This document shows positions 11,105 through 21,250 of a DNA stretch of 64,000 nucleotides, one piece after another. Below the pieces are notes generated by a model, which ran no database searches, had not been told where the DNA came from, and was given only the letters and a program-made list of their open reading frames with translations. Made by a program: the position numbers and the translations under genes. How positions within the stretch are numbered: position 1 is the stretch's first letter; every line of letters starts with the position of its first letter. Source of the stretch: Shinisaurus crocodilurus (taxonomy: Eukaryota; Chordata; Lepidosauria; Squamata; Shinisauridae); NCBI GenBank assembly GCA_021292165.1, contig CM037877.1:107073858-107137857 (forward strand), given 5' to 3'.

Positions 11105-12271
11105 CAGTGTAGACAGTCATAGAATAAGTCAGTCAACTTAATTCATACATTCAACTTCATCAAATGTATAGCAATCAAGCACAATTGTATACAGACCAGA
11201 CCAGAATAAATGGGGAACATCAACGGCTTTAGGGTACATGCACAAGATTCCAATTAAATGAGATTTCAAAAATTAGAATTGCTAAATGTTGCCCTTTGAA
11301 TGCCTCAACAGCACTCATCATCCCACTGCTGAATGCTCAGTTTGTTTGCCTCCTGCTGACCTCAGTTATTTAAATCATCTCTGTGTGTCTAAAATTATAA
11401 AACATGATAGCCATGACATCCAGTTCAGTGGGAGCCACATGTCTGCAGTTCAAGGGTTCTTTGTTGTTAAATCTTTTAGCACATGCATTTTCCGAATTAG
11501 AGAGAGCAAGAACCAGGATAACCGCAGAACCTACACGGACCTATTCTGAGTTTCCACAAGGACCTTTAATTCAATATTATATATAAAGCAGTGGGTAGGC
11601 TTATATAGTTTCAGGACTACAAAACAAAACCCTACTAAATTGTCCCACTTTCTCATCAAACCATTAAGCAGTTTAGCAAATATATTTCAATAGCATCCAC
11701 ATAGGGCTGGCAGAATATGCACACACAAACACATACACACTCACAGCTCTATACTGAGTCTTGTTGCTAGTGTGCTGCCTTTGGGCACTGAATCAAAATA
11801 AACTTTGCGGCAGTTTTGCCTGCTGTGCTTGATTTTCTCCAGTGCTGAAAATACTATTTTATGTTTTTTTAAAAAAATCTTTTAAACTCAGTTGTGGTTT
11901 GATCTTTCTTTGCCCGATTCAATCAAACATTCAGATATTCAAGGCTCCTAGAACACATTGAAGCTTGACTTGTGGCAGCTTAGATTACACTGGTTTAATT
12001 ATTTGCATTGGCTTCATTCATCTAACATGGAAATCAATAGTATTGAATAGAACATGCAAATGTGAAACCTGTAGTAAAATTGAAGCAAACAATTAAGGGA
12101 GGGGGCAGATCCTACAGATTCAAACTAACAACAACAAAAAAGGGTGTGCAATTTTTCCATACAAAATATGGGCACTGGGGTTTGTTTCATTTATTACCCA
12201 AATGAGTACTTCTTCACTTCTTCCTTTGTTTGACCAACTGCGAAGAAATACTTTTTTGGTGGGTTTTATGT
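11105..12271. other. No gene seen
   Basis: AT-rich unassigned sequence with a short CA-rich patch at 11717-11745. No domain, RNA gene or transposon end was recognised. Confidence 0.4.
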
Positions 12272-13256
12272 AGGGATGTACACGGGACTCGACTCGATTG
12301 GGGGGTGGAAGCGGGGCAAACTCACCCTGCTCGCCCCCCTGAGCCCCACGGAACTTACCTTTTCCCCAGCTCGGCACATCTCCCCAGAGAGGAGCCAGGG
12401 AGAGGTACTTCCAGGTCCCCGGCGCTGCATTTTTCACGTAAATACCATAGATTTGCTATTCACAGCCGTTTTAGGGATGTTCACGTACCTTGGGGGCCCC
12501 CCGCCACTCAATTCTCAGCGGCGCGGACCGATTCTCCACGCTGCTCGAGCCACCTGCGCCGGTCCTGTCGCGTCACTTCTGGCCATCCAGAAGTGATGCA
12601 ATGGGCAGGGCCGGCGCTACCGCTAGGCCAACTAGGCGGTTGCCTAGGGCGCGCGGCTGAAGAGGGCGCGAAACGCTGCGCTCCTCTTCGCTGCCGCTGC
12701 GCTGTCCCCGCCAGGCCTCCGCCTCCCCACCCTCCTGCCTGCCGCCGCGCCTCCGCCCACCCGCTCGCTCGCCCGCCGCTGCGCCTCCCACCGCCATCGC
12801 CACCCCCCCAACCCCCCCGTCACCTACCTTCGTCGCAGCAGCCGCAGCAGCAGCCGCCACGCCTCCGCCCACCCGCTCGCTCGCTCGCCCGCCGCTGCCC
12901 TCCCACCGCCATCGCCACCCCCCCAACCCCCCCGTCACCCCCCGTCACCTACCTTCGTCGCAGCAGCCGCCGCCGCCGCAGCCAGGGCGGGGGGGGGAAG
13001 GTAGGTTGGTGGTGGCGGCGCAGGGGTTTTTTTTTTTTGCTTTGGAGAGGGGGGGGCGCTAACTATTTTTTCGCCTGGGGCGCCAAACTGCCCTACACCG
13101 GTCCTGGCAATGGGACCAGCATGGCCGGCACGGGCGGCTCGCTGCAGAGAGGCGAGTGGGCACCGGGACCCGGTAAGGCCCGCTCACCTCAGGTAGGCGT
13201 GAGCGGGGCCGATTTCAGCCCGCTACACCCGCTCGAGGTGAGTGGTTACATCCGTA
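12272..13256. mobile_element. TAGGGATG element(s), copy 2, mosaic, hosting a hAT
   Basis: Two left-type ends occur: 12272 ('tagggatgtacacgg') and 12472 ('tagggatgttcacg'). A right end 'gtggttacatccgta' closes at 13256. Between the first and second left ends the sequence 'tttgctattcacagccgttt' matches the inside of the copy at 35054-35514, so this is either two adjoining copies or one rearranged copy. The family is about 60% GC, palindromic and non-coding. The long open frame through it (12230-13294) is an effect of base composition and is interrupted in origin by the hAT at 12606-13106. Confidence 0.55.
12606..13106. mobile_element. hAT non-autonomous transposon with exact 8-bp duplication
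   Basis: The 501-bp insert begins 'cagggccggcgctaccgcta' and ends 'ctacaccggtcctg', imperfect terminal inverted repeats of hAT type. It is flanked by identical 8-mers GCAATGGG at 12598-12605 and 13107-13114, the hallmark of hAT transposition. Removing it restores the host element word 'gatgcaatgggaccagcatg', which parallels 'gatgcgacgggacccgcagc' in the copy at 35054. The interior is strongly C-rich with a 112-bp tandem duplication (from 12748 and from 12860). No transposase is present. Confidence 0.85.
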
Positions 13257-13317
13257 CATATGGTGAAACATGCTGGCTAGTCAAAGAGGCCTAAGTGCCA
13301 GAAACATCTGGACAGGG

Positions 13318-13605
13318 ACACCATAAGAAGAGCTGTGCTGGATCAGACCAAGGGTCCATCTTCCAGCATTCTGTTCATACAGTGGCCAACCAGCTGCCCA
13401 CGGGATCCCACAGACAGGACATGAGTGGAACAGCACCTTCACACACTGCATATTTAAACTATGGAATTCTCTACCACAAGCTGTGGTGATGGCCACTAAT
13501 CTGGATGGCTTTAAAAGGCAATTGGACAAATTCATGGAGGAGAAGGCTATCAGTGGCTGCTAGTCCTGATTGGCTATATGCTTCATCCAGTGGAGGTCAT
13601 TTTAT
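13318..13605. mobile_element. CR1 3' end with internal inversion
   Basis: 13318 to about 13440 is the antisense terminal part of CR1 (plus strand 'gctggatcagaccaagggtc', 'cagtggccaaccagctgccc', 'acaggacatgagtggaac'), with its tail at 13318. About 13441-13605 is a more internal CR1 segment in the opposite orientation ('ctatggaattctctaccaca', 'attggacaaattcatggagg'). The two halves thus point toward each other, as expected of a 5'-inverted insertion. Confidence 0.7.
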
Positions 13606-13681
13606 CCCAACCAGTTTATGGAAATGAGAGATGTTTATGGTTCTTTCATGAGAAATTATATGGCTGTCTTTCATCATTTTA

Positions 13682-13870
13682 GGGAAGGATTGTAGCTGAG
13701 TGTTAGAGCACATGCTTTGCCTGCAGAATGTCCCAGGTACAATCCCTGGCATCTCCAGGTAGGGCAAGGAAGGAATCTTGCCTGAAACCCTGGAGACCTT
13801 CTGCCAGGCCGTGTAGACAATACTGATCGAGTGGGACCAAGGGTCTAACTCAGTATAAGACAGTGTGCCC
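13682..13870 (+). mobile_element. tRNA-derived SINE
   Basis: The head shows RNA polymerase III promoter boxes: A box 'tagctgagtgttagagc' and B box near 'caggtacaatccctgg'. The body carries 'tgaaaccctggagaccttct' and 'gtagacaatactgatc', and the end 'taactcagtataagacagtg'. Two antisense relatives sit at 44058-44226 and 44351-44540. Length and layout fit the abundant squamate tRNA SINE type; the exact family was not determined. Confidence 0.8.
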
Positions 13871-14841
13871 TACTTTCTTTTGTGAGAATGCTGTCTTTTC
13901 TTGAGGAATAAGTCTAAAAGCTCATTTTGCCAGCTCTGCCTGAACCTCTTTAATGTAGACAGGGGCGGGGAAATAGTTTTGACCAATGGTTTTCAAACTT
14001 ACTACCTTCAAAGAACACACGCAGCTATTACGTATCTGCCGAGGAATGCTTGTGGACCTGTCTTGAGAGTCCTGCATGCTGAAGCAGATTTTAGGATCTT
14101 TTAGGGCTCATGCTGATTTGAGATGGTGTGCTGGCTAGGCTGGTGGAGGCCTCAATGCCACCCCACGTGAATCAAGAATATGCCCTAGAATACACACAAT
14201 GCCCTCTGCAGATGAGGATTGCAGAGATCAGCAGTACTGGACAAGCTATATTTCATGGTAGTTTTCCTCCATTACTCATTGAATCACTCCGTTTAAGCTT
14301 CTCAGGTCCTTTTCCCATTTCTTGTAAGACCAAGTACTGGATGGAACTTTATTCCTGTTGTAGATACAATGGGTAGAACATCGGCAATAGCTGTTTTAAC
14401 CAAAGTGTGAAGCCAACTAGAACTAGCCCGCTTTGAGGTATATTATGAATGGTGAACTTTTGACTTGAGAGCCTTGTGGAAGCAGCACTCTAGCTATGCC
14501 ATTAATTGGGTTATTTATGTGAGGGCATATTTACAGTGGAGTAGCTCAGCTTGGCAGCTCTTATCTAGCTTACAAAGAGTCCCTTTCAGCTTCAAATGTA
14601 GCCATTTTTAATGACACTGCTATTGCTTGCTACTGCAGTTTGTCCTACCCTCCAACTATGTCCATTACAACAACTACGGATGTTAAAACTTAACCATTCA
14701 GTCTGCATTTCAAGGTGAACCAACCTGATTGCATCTTCTGGACTACTGTGTGTGTTGGAACAAACCTATCCTTTAAGATTTCATATTTCTCCAGATTTTT
14801 TGATGCAGTTCTCGGTTCAAATAACTTACCAAAGGCATATA
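13871..14841. other. No gene seen
   Basis: Unassigned, no recognised domain, RNA gene or transposon end. Confidence 0.4.
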
Positions 14842-15093
14842 CAGTAATACCTTGGATTGCAAGTAACTTGGTTTGAGAGCATTTTGCAAGACAAGCAAAT
14901 TTTTAAATATTTATTTATTTATTTTTTACTTGATATACAAGTGACGTCTTGCAATACAAGTACTGTAGTACGGCTTAAATTAAAAATCTCTGCACAATTT
15001 TTTTGGGGGGATTTCGTTTTCATATAAGAGTGTTTTGGATTACAAGCACGTTTCCAGAACGAATTATGCTCTCAATCCAAGGCATGATGACTG
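14842..15093. mobile_element. Tigger/pogo-like MITE, copy 2
   Basis: Opens 'cagtaataccttggattg' and closes 'ccaaggcatgatgactg', flanked by TA (14840-14841, 15094-15095). It is almost identical in sequence and length to the copy at 2003-2254. CAGT...ACTG ends with TA duplication support a Tc1/mariner (pogo-like) origin. Non-coding. Confidence 0.8.
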
Positions 15094-15385
15094 TATAAAT
15101 GAACACATGTGAAATTGACATGGACCAGAAATGGACTGATCCAGCCATCCCACAACATGCCAATACCAATAAGAAAAGTCATGCATCATCTTTATCAAGG
15201 GCCTTTTTACACAATAAAAGCCCTAACATTTTATAATATCGCCTCAAACCCAGATCTACCAAAAGGATCTGGTGAAATGGGAGAGATGGTATAGCCCAAC
15301 TGCACTTCAATTTGTTTGTTTTTGTGCAGTATTGGGGTGCTATATACTATGCTGTAGAAGGTAAAATCACTGAGAACAAGATTAA

Positions 15386-15518
15386 AGGTGCAATCCTATG
15401 CATGTTTAGAGAGGTAAAAGTCCTACAACTCCCAGCATTCCCTAGCCAACATGGCTAGCTGGGGAATGCTGGGAGTTGTAGGACTTTTTTGTCTCTAAAC
15501 ATGCATAGGATTGTGCCC
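15386..15518. mobile_element. Harbinger-like palindromic MITE, copy 1
   Basis: 133 bp, nearly a full palindrome: 'ggtgcaatcctatgcatgtt' on the left, 'aacatgcataggattgtgcc' on the right, meeting at 'aacatggctagctgggg'. TAA lies on both sides (15383-15385, 15519-15521), the 3-bp TWA duplication expected for PIF/Harbinger. Sister copies lie at 52334-52467 and 59449-59560, and a longer relative at 25431-25885. Confidence 0.7.
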
Positions 15519-16035
15519 TAAAGAAATTAAATTTAAATTAATGTTGGATTAGTTGCTGTGGGTGGTTTTGTTGATCTTTACTTATAATTAGCAATGGCGG
15601 AGAAATTCATTGAGTTTGCATCTAATTTTGCAGTTTCAGAGAAATATGTGAATAGAAACTTGGTTATCCTTTGAAATTTGCACCTCTCTGGATTCTGCAA
15701 CGGAGTTCTCCAATTTAAAAATGTGTAATAAAACCGCACCCATTTTGAACTCATTGTTCAAAATGCATATTAGAAAAATGGCTTGGAAAAATATGTACAT
15801 TAGGCAAAATTGCATAAAAAGGGCATATACCGGAGAAAGTGCACAGAAAAATATGGGTTTTCTTATTTAATTGCATTTTATTTATATGCTGCTGATGATG
15901 ATATTTTAAATTGTAAACCACCTAGGGAAATGTATTTTATGAAGCATTTAATAAGCATTTAATGTATTAAATAAATACATACACATGGATTTATTTAATT
16001 TATTAAATAAAATAAGTTACATACATACATACATA
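15519..16035. other. Unassigned repeat-like DNA ending in an L2-type tail and CATA tract
   Basis: 15590-15840 is AT-rich repeat-like sequence with no family assigned. About 15860-16010 ends 'aaattgtaaaccacctaggg' and 'ttaataagcatttaatg', the layout of an L2 LINE 3' tail on the plus strand. A CATA tetranucleotide tract follows (about 16018-16040). Confidence 0.45.
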
Positions 16036-16040
16036 CATAC

Positions 16041-16689
16041 TGTGGGGTCTTGCTCCGGAGCCAGCTCTGACAGCGAAGATGAGCGGGTGCAGGGAGAAGA
16101 GTGCCCAGCTGTGGCTGATTCCAGCCCCGGCCAGTCGACCTTGGACAGGCCTCCTTCCCCCCAGCAACAGGAGCAGGGAGGGCCGCTTGCTGATTCCCAG
16201 CTGCAGCTGCCTGGCCTTGGCCTGTCAGGAGGACTCGGGGGAGGAGGGCCCTTCAGGGATGCCGCCCTCCCAAAGACGCCGGGAGAAATGCCTGGCTGCT
16301 AGGCACGTGAACCGAAGGAGGCTTAGCAAGCGCCTCCTGGCTCAATACCCGTGCCAAGATCCGGGATTGGGATCTGACTGACAGTGAGGCTGGGTCAGGG
16401 TTTATATTCTGGCCTAGTCCTACGCTCTGTGTAGAAAGCAACGACTCTGTTTCCGGGCAAAGCTTCTGCACTCCTTGAATCCCTCTATCTGATCACCTGG
16501 CAGCTACGACTTTGGACTGTGACTCTGGACTCTGGCACCTTACTCTCCTTCCCTATTAACCTTGGACTGTCTTGACTTCGGCACACCTACTGTATTGGTG
16601 TTTGGCTTTTGGACTTACTGTTATGGAATCTTGGCAATAAAGACCTCCTTGTATTCACGTTGTTTGGAGTGAACAAGTGGGACAGGACA
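16041..16689 (+). mobile_element. Solo LTR in a CATA microsatellite
   Basis: A 649-bp block with TG...CA ends ('tgtggggtcttgctccgg' and 'gtgggacaggaca') and a polyadenylation signal 'ggcaataaagacctcc' near the 3' end. The surrounding DNA is (CATA)n on both sides (16021-16040; 16690-16720) and CATAC flanks each end, consistent with a 5-bp target duplication but ambiguous within a repeat. No internal coding region is present, so it is a solo LTR of an LTR retrotransposon or endogenous retrovirus. The Pro/Ser-rich open frame across 15985-16302 lies in the LTR and is not treated as a gene. Confidence 0.65.
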
Positions 16690-16694
16690 CATAC

Positions 16695-17758
16695 ATACTA
16701 CATACATACATACATATGGATTTATTTAATTTATTAAACTCCAAATTTTCATATGGAGTTTTAAAAAAACTCTCAAATTTCAGGATGAACCAAACTTAAG
16801 ACAGAAACCGAAATGGTCAGATTTGTTCATCCTTTTTTATACTGTCACAGTCAGTGTCAAGATATGTCCATAACACTGGTACAATCACATTCCACCCAGG
16901 AATGAATCATAGTAGCAGTGGAGACACCATGTGAACGAACAATTGCATTGTCCCCCCAGTTTCAAAATATACCATATCTAGAACTGGGAACTTCTAATTG
17001 CTCCACAAGCATGGAACAAGTTAAATAGTGACTTAGTGCCTAGGATTTCATTCTATGAATGAAAGGAGCTTCCATTCAGGAAAGGGGTGTTCTATGAGTG
17101 AATGGAGTCCTTCTATAATTGCAGCTTTCCTTCTGTCAACAGAAGCTGTTCATGGAGAGATCACTTGGGATTCAAGTCAATGATTACACATTTAGGGTAC
17201 AAATACACATTTGGGGTGAAATTAAGCAGAGTTCCATTGATTTTGGTAGAAGAGCTAAATGCAAGGTCAGCTCTCTCCTAATGAAATCTATTCATTTCAG
17301 TGGGTTTACTCTTAAGTAGGACTAACATTGATACATACAACTCAATAGATTTAAAAGTGCTTACATTTGGCTGGAGTGAGCCCTTATTGCAATAGTTTCA
17401 CTATGCACCATGGTACACTGAGCATATGGAAATATACAAAGGTTGAACACTTCAGAAACACACCAGAGATTATACCCTCCCATGATCTTCTGGAACCTGT
17501 TATATATTCATACACGCTGTATATCCAAAGACAATTGCTTCATATTTTTGTCATAAACACTTTGGACACTCCAAAGTAGGCCACTAAGCCATCACCCTCA
17601 CCTGAGGCAGCCCTATAACAAACTATCCCTTATCCTTGCAGCACAGTAGTGAGTGACCCCTGTTGGGTTTTTCATGCTAATTAGCCTATAGCTTTTCCAA
17701 GCCATGTAAACTCAATGCATCAGATTTTTGATCCAATTCTTCTAAATGGAATATTATA
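16695..17758. other. No gene seen
   Basis: CATA remnants to about 16720, then AT-rich unassigned DNA. A weak copy of the 9382-type palindromic repeat may be present around 17210-17335 ('cagtgggtttactcttaag'). Confidence 0.35.
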
Positions 17759-17862
17759 GCAGGGTGATGTAGTGGATAGAGTGCAGGATCATGGTGCTGC
17801 GCTCCCACGCAGCCATGAAGCTCACTGGGCATTCTTGAGCAAGTTACATTCCCTCACCCTAA
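17759..17862 (+). mobile_element. MIR-like SINE head fragment
   Basis: 'agcagggtgatgtagtggat' followed by 'agagtgcaggatcatgg' matches the tRNA-like head of the SINE at 10884-11104 (opposite orientation), and 'catgaagctcactgggcatt' its core. The tail is lost where the next element begins. Confidence 0.6.
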
Positions 17863-17864
17863 CA

Positions 17865-18193
17865 CAGGGGTAGACAATGTTTGTGGGCCTGTGAGCACAT
17901 TTGGAATTTTGAGAAATTGTCCTGGGGCAGTGGGCACCACCACAAAATGGCTACCATGGCAGGCATGGCTAATCACAAAGGCTAGTCACAATGTAGCCCA
18001 GAGGCATTCATAGGAATAGAAGATGTCAGCTACTGGAAGCCCTCACTTTGCTTTGAAGTGATCCCAGTTGCTGGTAAGAAAATGTGTTAATTTAAAAAAA
18101 AAACAGTGGGAGGGGTAGGGAACCTTGGCAGGTGCCAAAAAAAGGTGCCTGGGGCACATTGGTGCCCATGGGTGTCATGTTGCTTAACCCTAG
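17865..18193. mobile_element. hAT-like non-autonomous element
   Basis: Starts 'caggggtagacaatgtttg' and ends 'catgttgcttaaccctag', an imperfect inverted pair of the CAGGGGTAGGCAA type. Inside are 'gtgggcaccaccacaaaatg' and 'gtgcctggggcacattggtg'. No convincing 8-bp target duplication. Non-coding. Confidence 0.55.
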
Positions 18194-19663
18194 CCTAAAA
18201 TATCTCAAAGGTTTGCTTTGAGGGTGTACCACATGAACACCCCTTGGGAGAATGGGGTGTTCTACCCACCCATGGGTAGCTACCACAATCACAATCACAA
18301 TCACCCATGATAAATGGCCCCATATAGTTACAGTTGCACAAGTTAACACAGGAGTGATCAGTGCAACAACGGCACATGTTTTACCACACGTGCTGAAGCA
18401 GATCACTGCTGGGAAACTGAGTGGTCCTGTTGGTTCCATCAGTTCCTTCATGCAGCCATGGAACCACTCCACATAGGGGATTTTAGTGTGCAAGAAGAGG
18501 CCATATAAAATACATATCAATTACTAGTATTGATCACTCTGCAATTATATTGGTACTTGCTCACTGGCAGACCTACTAGCATTGTCTAGAGTAAGCATAG
18601 GTAACTGCTGTTACTAGTTCTGAAAAGCTACTGACTCACTACAAAGTAACTGTTGCCTCATTTAAAAAGCCACACAACTGGTTCCTCTCTTTCTAAAACC
18701 CATTTGAAGCTCTGAACTCAAGGCTAGTCACAAGTTATCCTTGGTTGTGCCCGAGTTCTAGCCATCCAATCTACTTAGGTGCACTTATTTTCCTTTGCAT
18801 CTTCCATCTTTCAAGATATTTAGGTTTCTCACTCTGGGATTCCAACTTAAGACCTGGTGTTTGCAATGTTCAGAATTTAGGGATATTGATTTCCTTAAAA
18901 CAAAACAATAAGATGCTTGGAACTGTCAAGCTGGAACACTTTCTCCTTCAGGTCAAGTCCCTCTGGCCATTTATTGAGGTCTGAAAGCTTTTAGATGGCT
19001 GGGAAAATGGCTGCTTTTTCGTGGACTTTTGCACCATTTACAGCTAATGACATACAAGGTCTTAGATTCCCTCTCTCCTCTTAAGAACTCCGCTTATATA
19101 ATTACCCTTTGTTTACCTGACCACATGTTCTCTATGTTAGACTTCTGTTAAAAATAATAGGTTCTAATTTTCATTTGAATGTATCTTGCTACTTAAACAG
19201 GGCTTAAAATCAGGGGTAAGTGGCCCCAAAAGATGTGCAAAGGAAAATTAAAAACAACAACAACACTTTGGTTGCAATCCTAAACATACTTATTTGGGAG
19301 TCAATCCCATTTAATGCAGTAGGACTTGCTTCTGAGTAAACATACATAGAATCACTGGACTAGTTATTTATTTGCTACGTGCAAACTTTGGATGAAATAT
19401 AAAATGTAAAAATAGATGCTCATTGCCCTGTATTTGCTACTGGTGCAGCTTGGAGTGTAAAAAAAGAAAAGAAAAGAAAAAAGGATGAGTCTATTAATAG
19501 CTTTGAAACAAACCAGGATATGAAGCCAGCTTCAAACTAAGACTTTGTATTCTGGCTTGTCTAGAAGCCATTCAATCTAGTTTCCCAGTTTGGATGCAAT
19601 GGGAAGCTACAGGCTTCCTGATTTCTTTCCCCACTTGCACAAATTGAGAAGCAAAGTGGTGCA

Positions 19664-19706
<43 letters not shown>

Positions 19707-19839
19707 CATAACTTGGTTCATAATTTGGCTTTTTAATTACCGGTATAACTTGGTTTGGCAGCTTCTGAGAAGGCCTGTTCCCTGCTGCCATCCCTTTGCT
19801 TCTTTGGGATAACAAAAAGACATTTGATTCCAACTTCTC
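18194..19839. other. No gene seen; one palindromic repeat and a (TC) tract
   Basis: A diverged copy of the 9382-type repeat lies at 19265-19355 ('gttgcaatcctaaacatact', 'tgcttctgagtaaacataca'). A (TC)n tract spans about 19669-19700. The remainder is unassigned. Confidence 0.45.
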
Positions 19840-20664
19840 CCCATAGATCTTGGGGTTGTGGTGGATGATCAGTTGTCACTTCATCCATTTGGGAATACAG
19901 CAAAAACATGTGGCTTCCTTCTTGCTAACATCCAACGGATCCATCGATTCTTGACCCTGGAGACTGCGAAGCTGCTTGTCCATGCTTTGGTCATTTCACG
20001 TTTGGATTATTGTAGTAGTCTTTTGGCAGGTTTGCCTTCTTCTTCGCTCTGTTCCCTATTTGGTGCAGAATAGTGCTGTACGTGCGGTTCTTGACCTGCC
20101 TCATTATTCCCATGTTTCTCATCACCGTAGAGCATTGCACTGGTTGCCAGACAGGGCAAGGACTTAGGTATTTTAAACTTCTTCTCTTGACATTTAAGGC
20201 ACTACGCTCTTCCCGTCCCAATTATTTTGGCTGAGTTGGTCACATGGCACACACCTCTTAGGAGAACCCGATCTGCAGACTCAGGGTTTTTGGAAGTTCC
20301 TTGGATGAAGGTGGCAAATGCTAGGCTCTGGGCATTTTCTCATTTGGCTCCACGATTGTAGAACTCTCTCCCTTTACACCTTCAGATGGAATCGGAGTTG
20401 AGTAAATTCAAGTGTGACCTGAAAACCTATCTGTTCAACTCGGAGACATAGGTGTTAGACTTAGTGTAAACTGGGTAAATGCTGTGATTTTAGTTGTATT
20501 GCTTGATGGTTTTAATTATTTGTTGTTAATTTAAATTTACTTGGATTGTAGCCCATTTTAAGTATTTTAATGTAGTTTTAGTTAAATTGTAATGATTATT
20601 GTTTGAGTTATTTTGTATATTTTGTATATTGTACTTCGCTCTGGTGTAGAGTGCAATATAAATT
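19840..20664 (+). pseudogene. L2-like LINE 3' end with remnant ORF2 C-terminus
   Basis: Plus-strand translation with frameshifts gives the C-terminal region of an L2-clade ORF2: 'DLGVVVDDQLSLHPFGNTA', 'LVISRLDYCSSLLAGLP', 'VQNSAVRAVLDLPHYSHV', 'RRALHWLP', 'LLLLTFKALRSSRPNYF', 'MESELSKFKCDLKTYLF'. The 3' untranslated region ends 'gtagagtgcaatataaatta' and runs straight into an (ATC)n tail, a usual ending for L2-type elements. It differs from the L2 copies at 5285-8800 and 35590-37400, so two L2-like lineages are present. The polymerase palm is absent (5' truncation). Confidence 0.75.
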
Positions 20665-20707
<43 letters not shown>

Positions 20708-20850
20708 CAAAAATCATACAAATCCAGTCCCAGTCAAAAACAAACAACAACAACAACAACAAACACCTGGCATTCTTCATAAGTTTGGTGATGTACAAGT
20801 TCTGTGACATCTTCCTCTACCCTAGATGTTATGATTAATGCTCTGCCAAA

Positions 20851-20886
<36 letters not shown>

Positions 20887-20887
20887 C
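20665..20887. repeat. (ATC)n, (AAC)n and (AAT)n microsatellites
   Basis: (ATC)14 at 20665-20706 forms the tail of the preceding LINE. (AAC)n lies at 20744-20762 and (AAT)n at 20848-20887. The poly-His and poly-Met frames here are simple-repeat artefacts. Confidence 0.9.
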
Positions 20888-20984
20888 CGCAATTCAATTA
20901 CCTTTATTTATTTATTATATTTATATTTATATGGTGGTCGCCTTCCCTCTTGTCCCCTACAATGCCCGGGAACAATAGTAGTTA

Positions 20985-21250
20985 TGGGACATTCTGGAGG
21001 ATGTAAAATGGGGACTAGGCTGCCAACACAGTTGCTGCTGTTGCCACTTGCAGTCGCAGTGCAACCCCCACCCCTACAAACCCTTAGGAAAGGAGAAATA
21101 AGCTGTGCTACAACCCCTTCCAATGGTGAGCCCAACTTGCTGGATAATTTCTCCCCCACCCCCAGAAAATTCATTGAAATTGTCCCCCCAATTACTCTGC
21201 CCACAAACAGGGTGGAGAATTTTGACAGGCCATTTCTGCACAGCTCTAAT
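20985..21250 (+). repeat. Unclassified dispersed repeat, copy 1
   Basis: Shares ordered words with 48235-48500: 'gtaaaatgggg', 'ctgccaacacagttg', a TGCAGT-rich patch, 'aatggtg', 'gaatttt/gaatttc' and 'ggccattt/ggcccttt', in the same orientation. No known ends or coding signal were recognised. Confidence 0.5.

Noticed and set aside
12230..13294. 354-codon plus-strand open frame, Pro/Arg-rich
   Set aside because: It crosses the borders of a hAT element and its TAGGGATG host, follows the CpG-rich tandem repeat, and has no domain. Base composition explains it.
15985..16302. 105-codon Ser/Pro/Gly-rich frame
   Set aside because: It begins in a CATA microsatellite and lies inside an LTR; not a host exon.
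18092..18520. 142-codon minus-strand frame
   Set aside because: It overlaps a hAT-like element end, has a shadow frame on the plus strand and no recognisable domain.
20613..20810. Poly-His and poly-Met frames on opposite strands
   Set aside because: Translations of an (ATC)n microsatellite tail.
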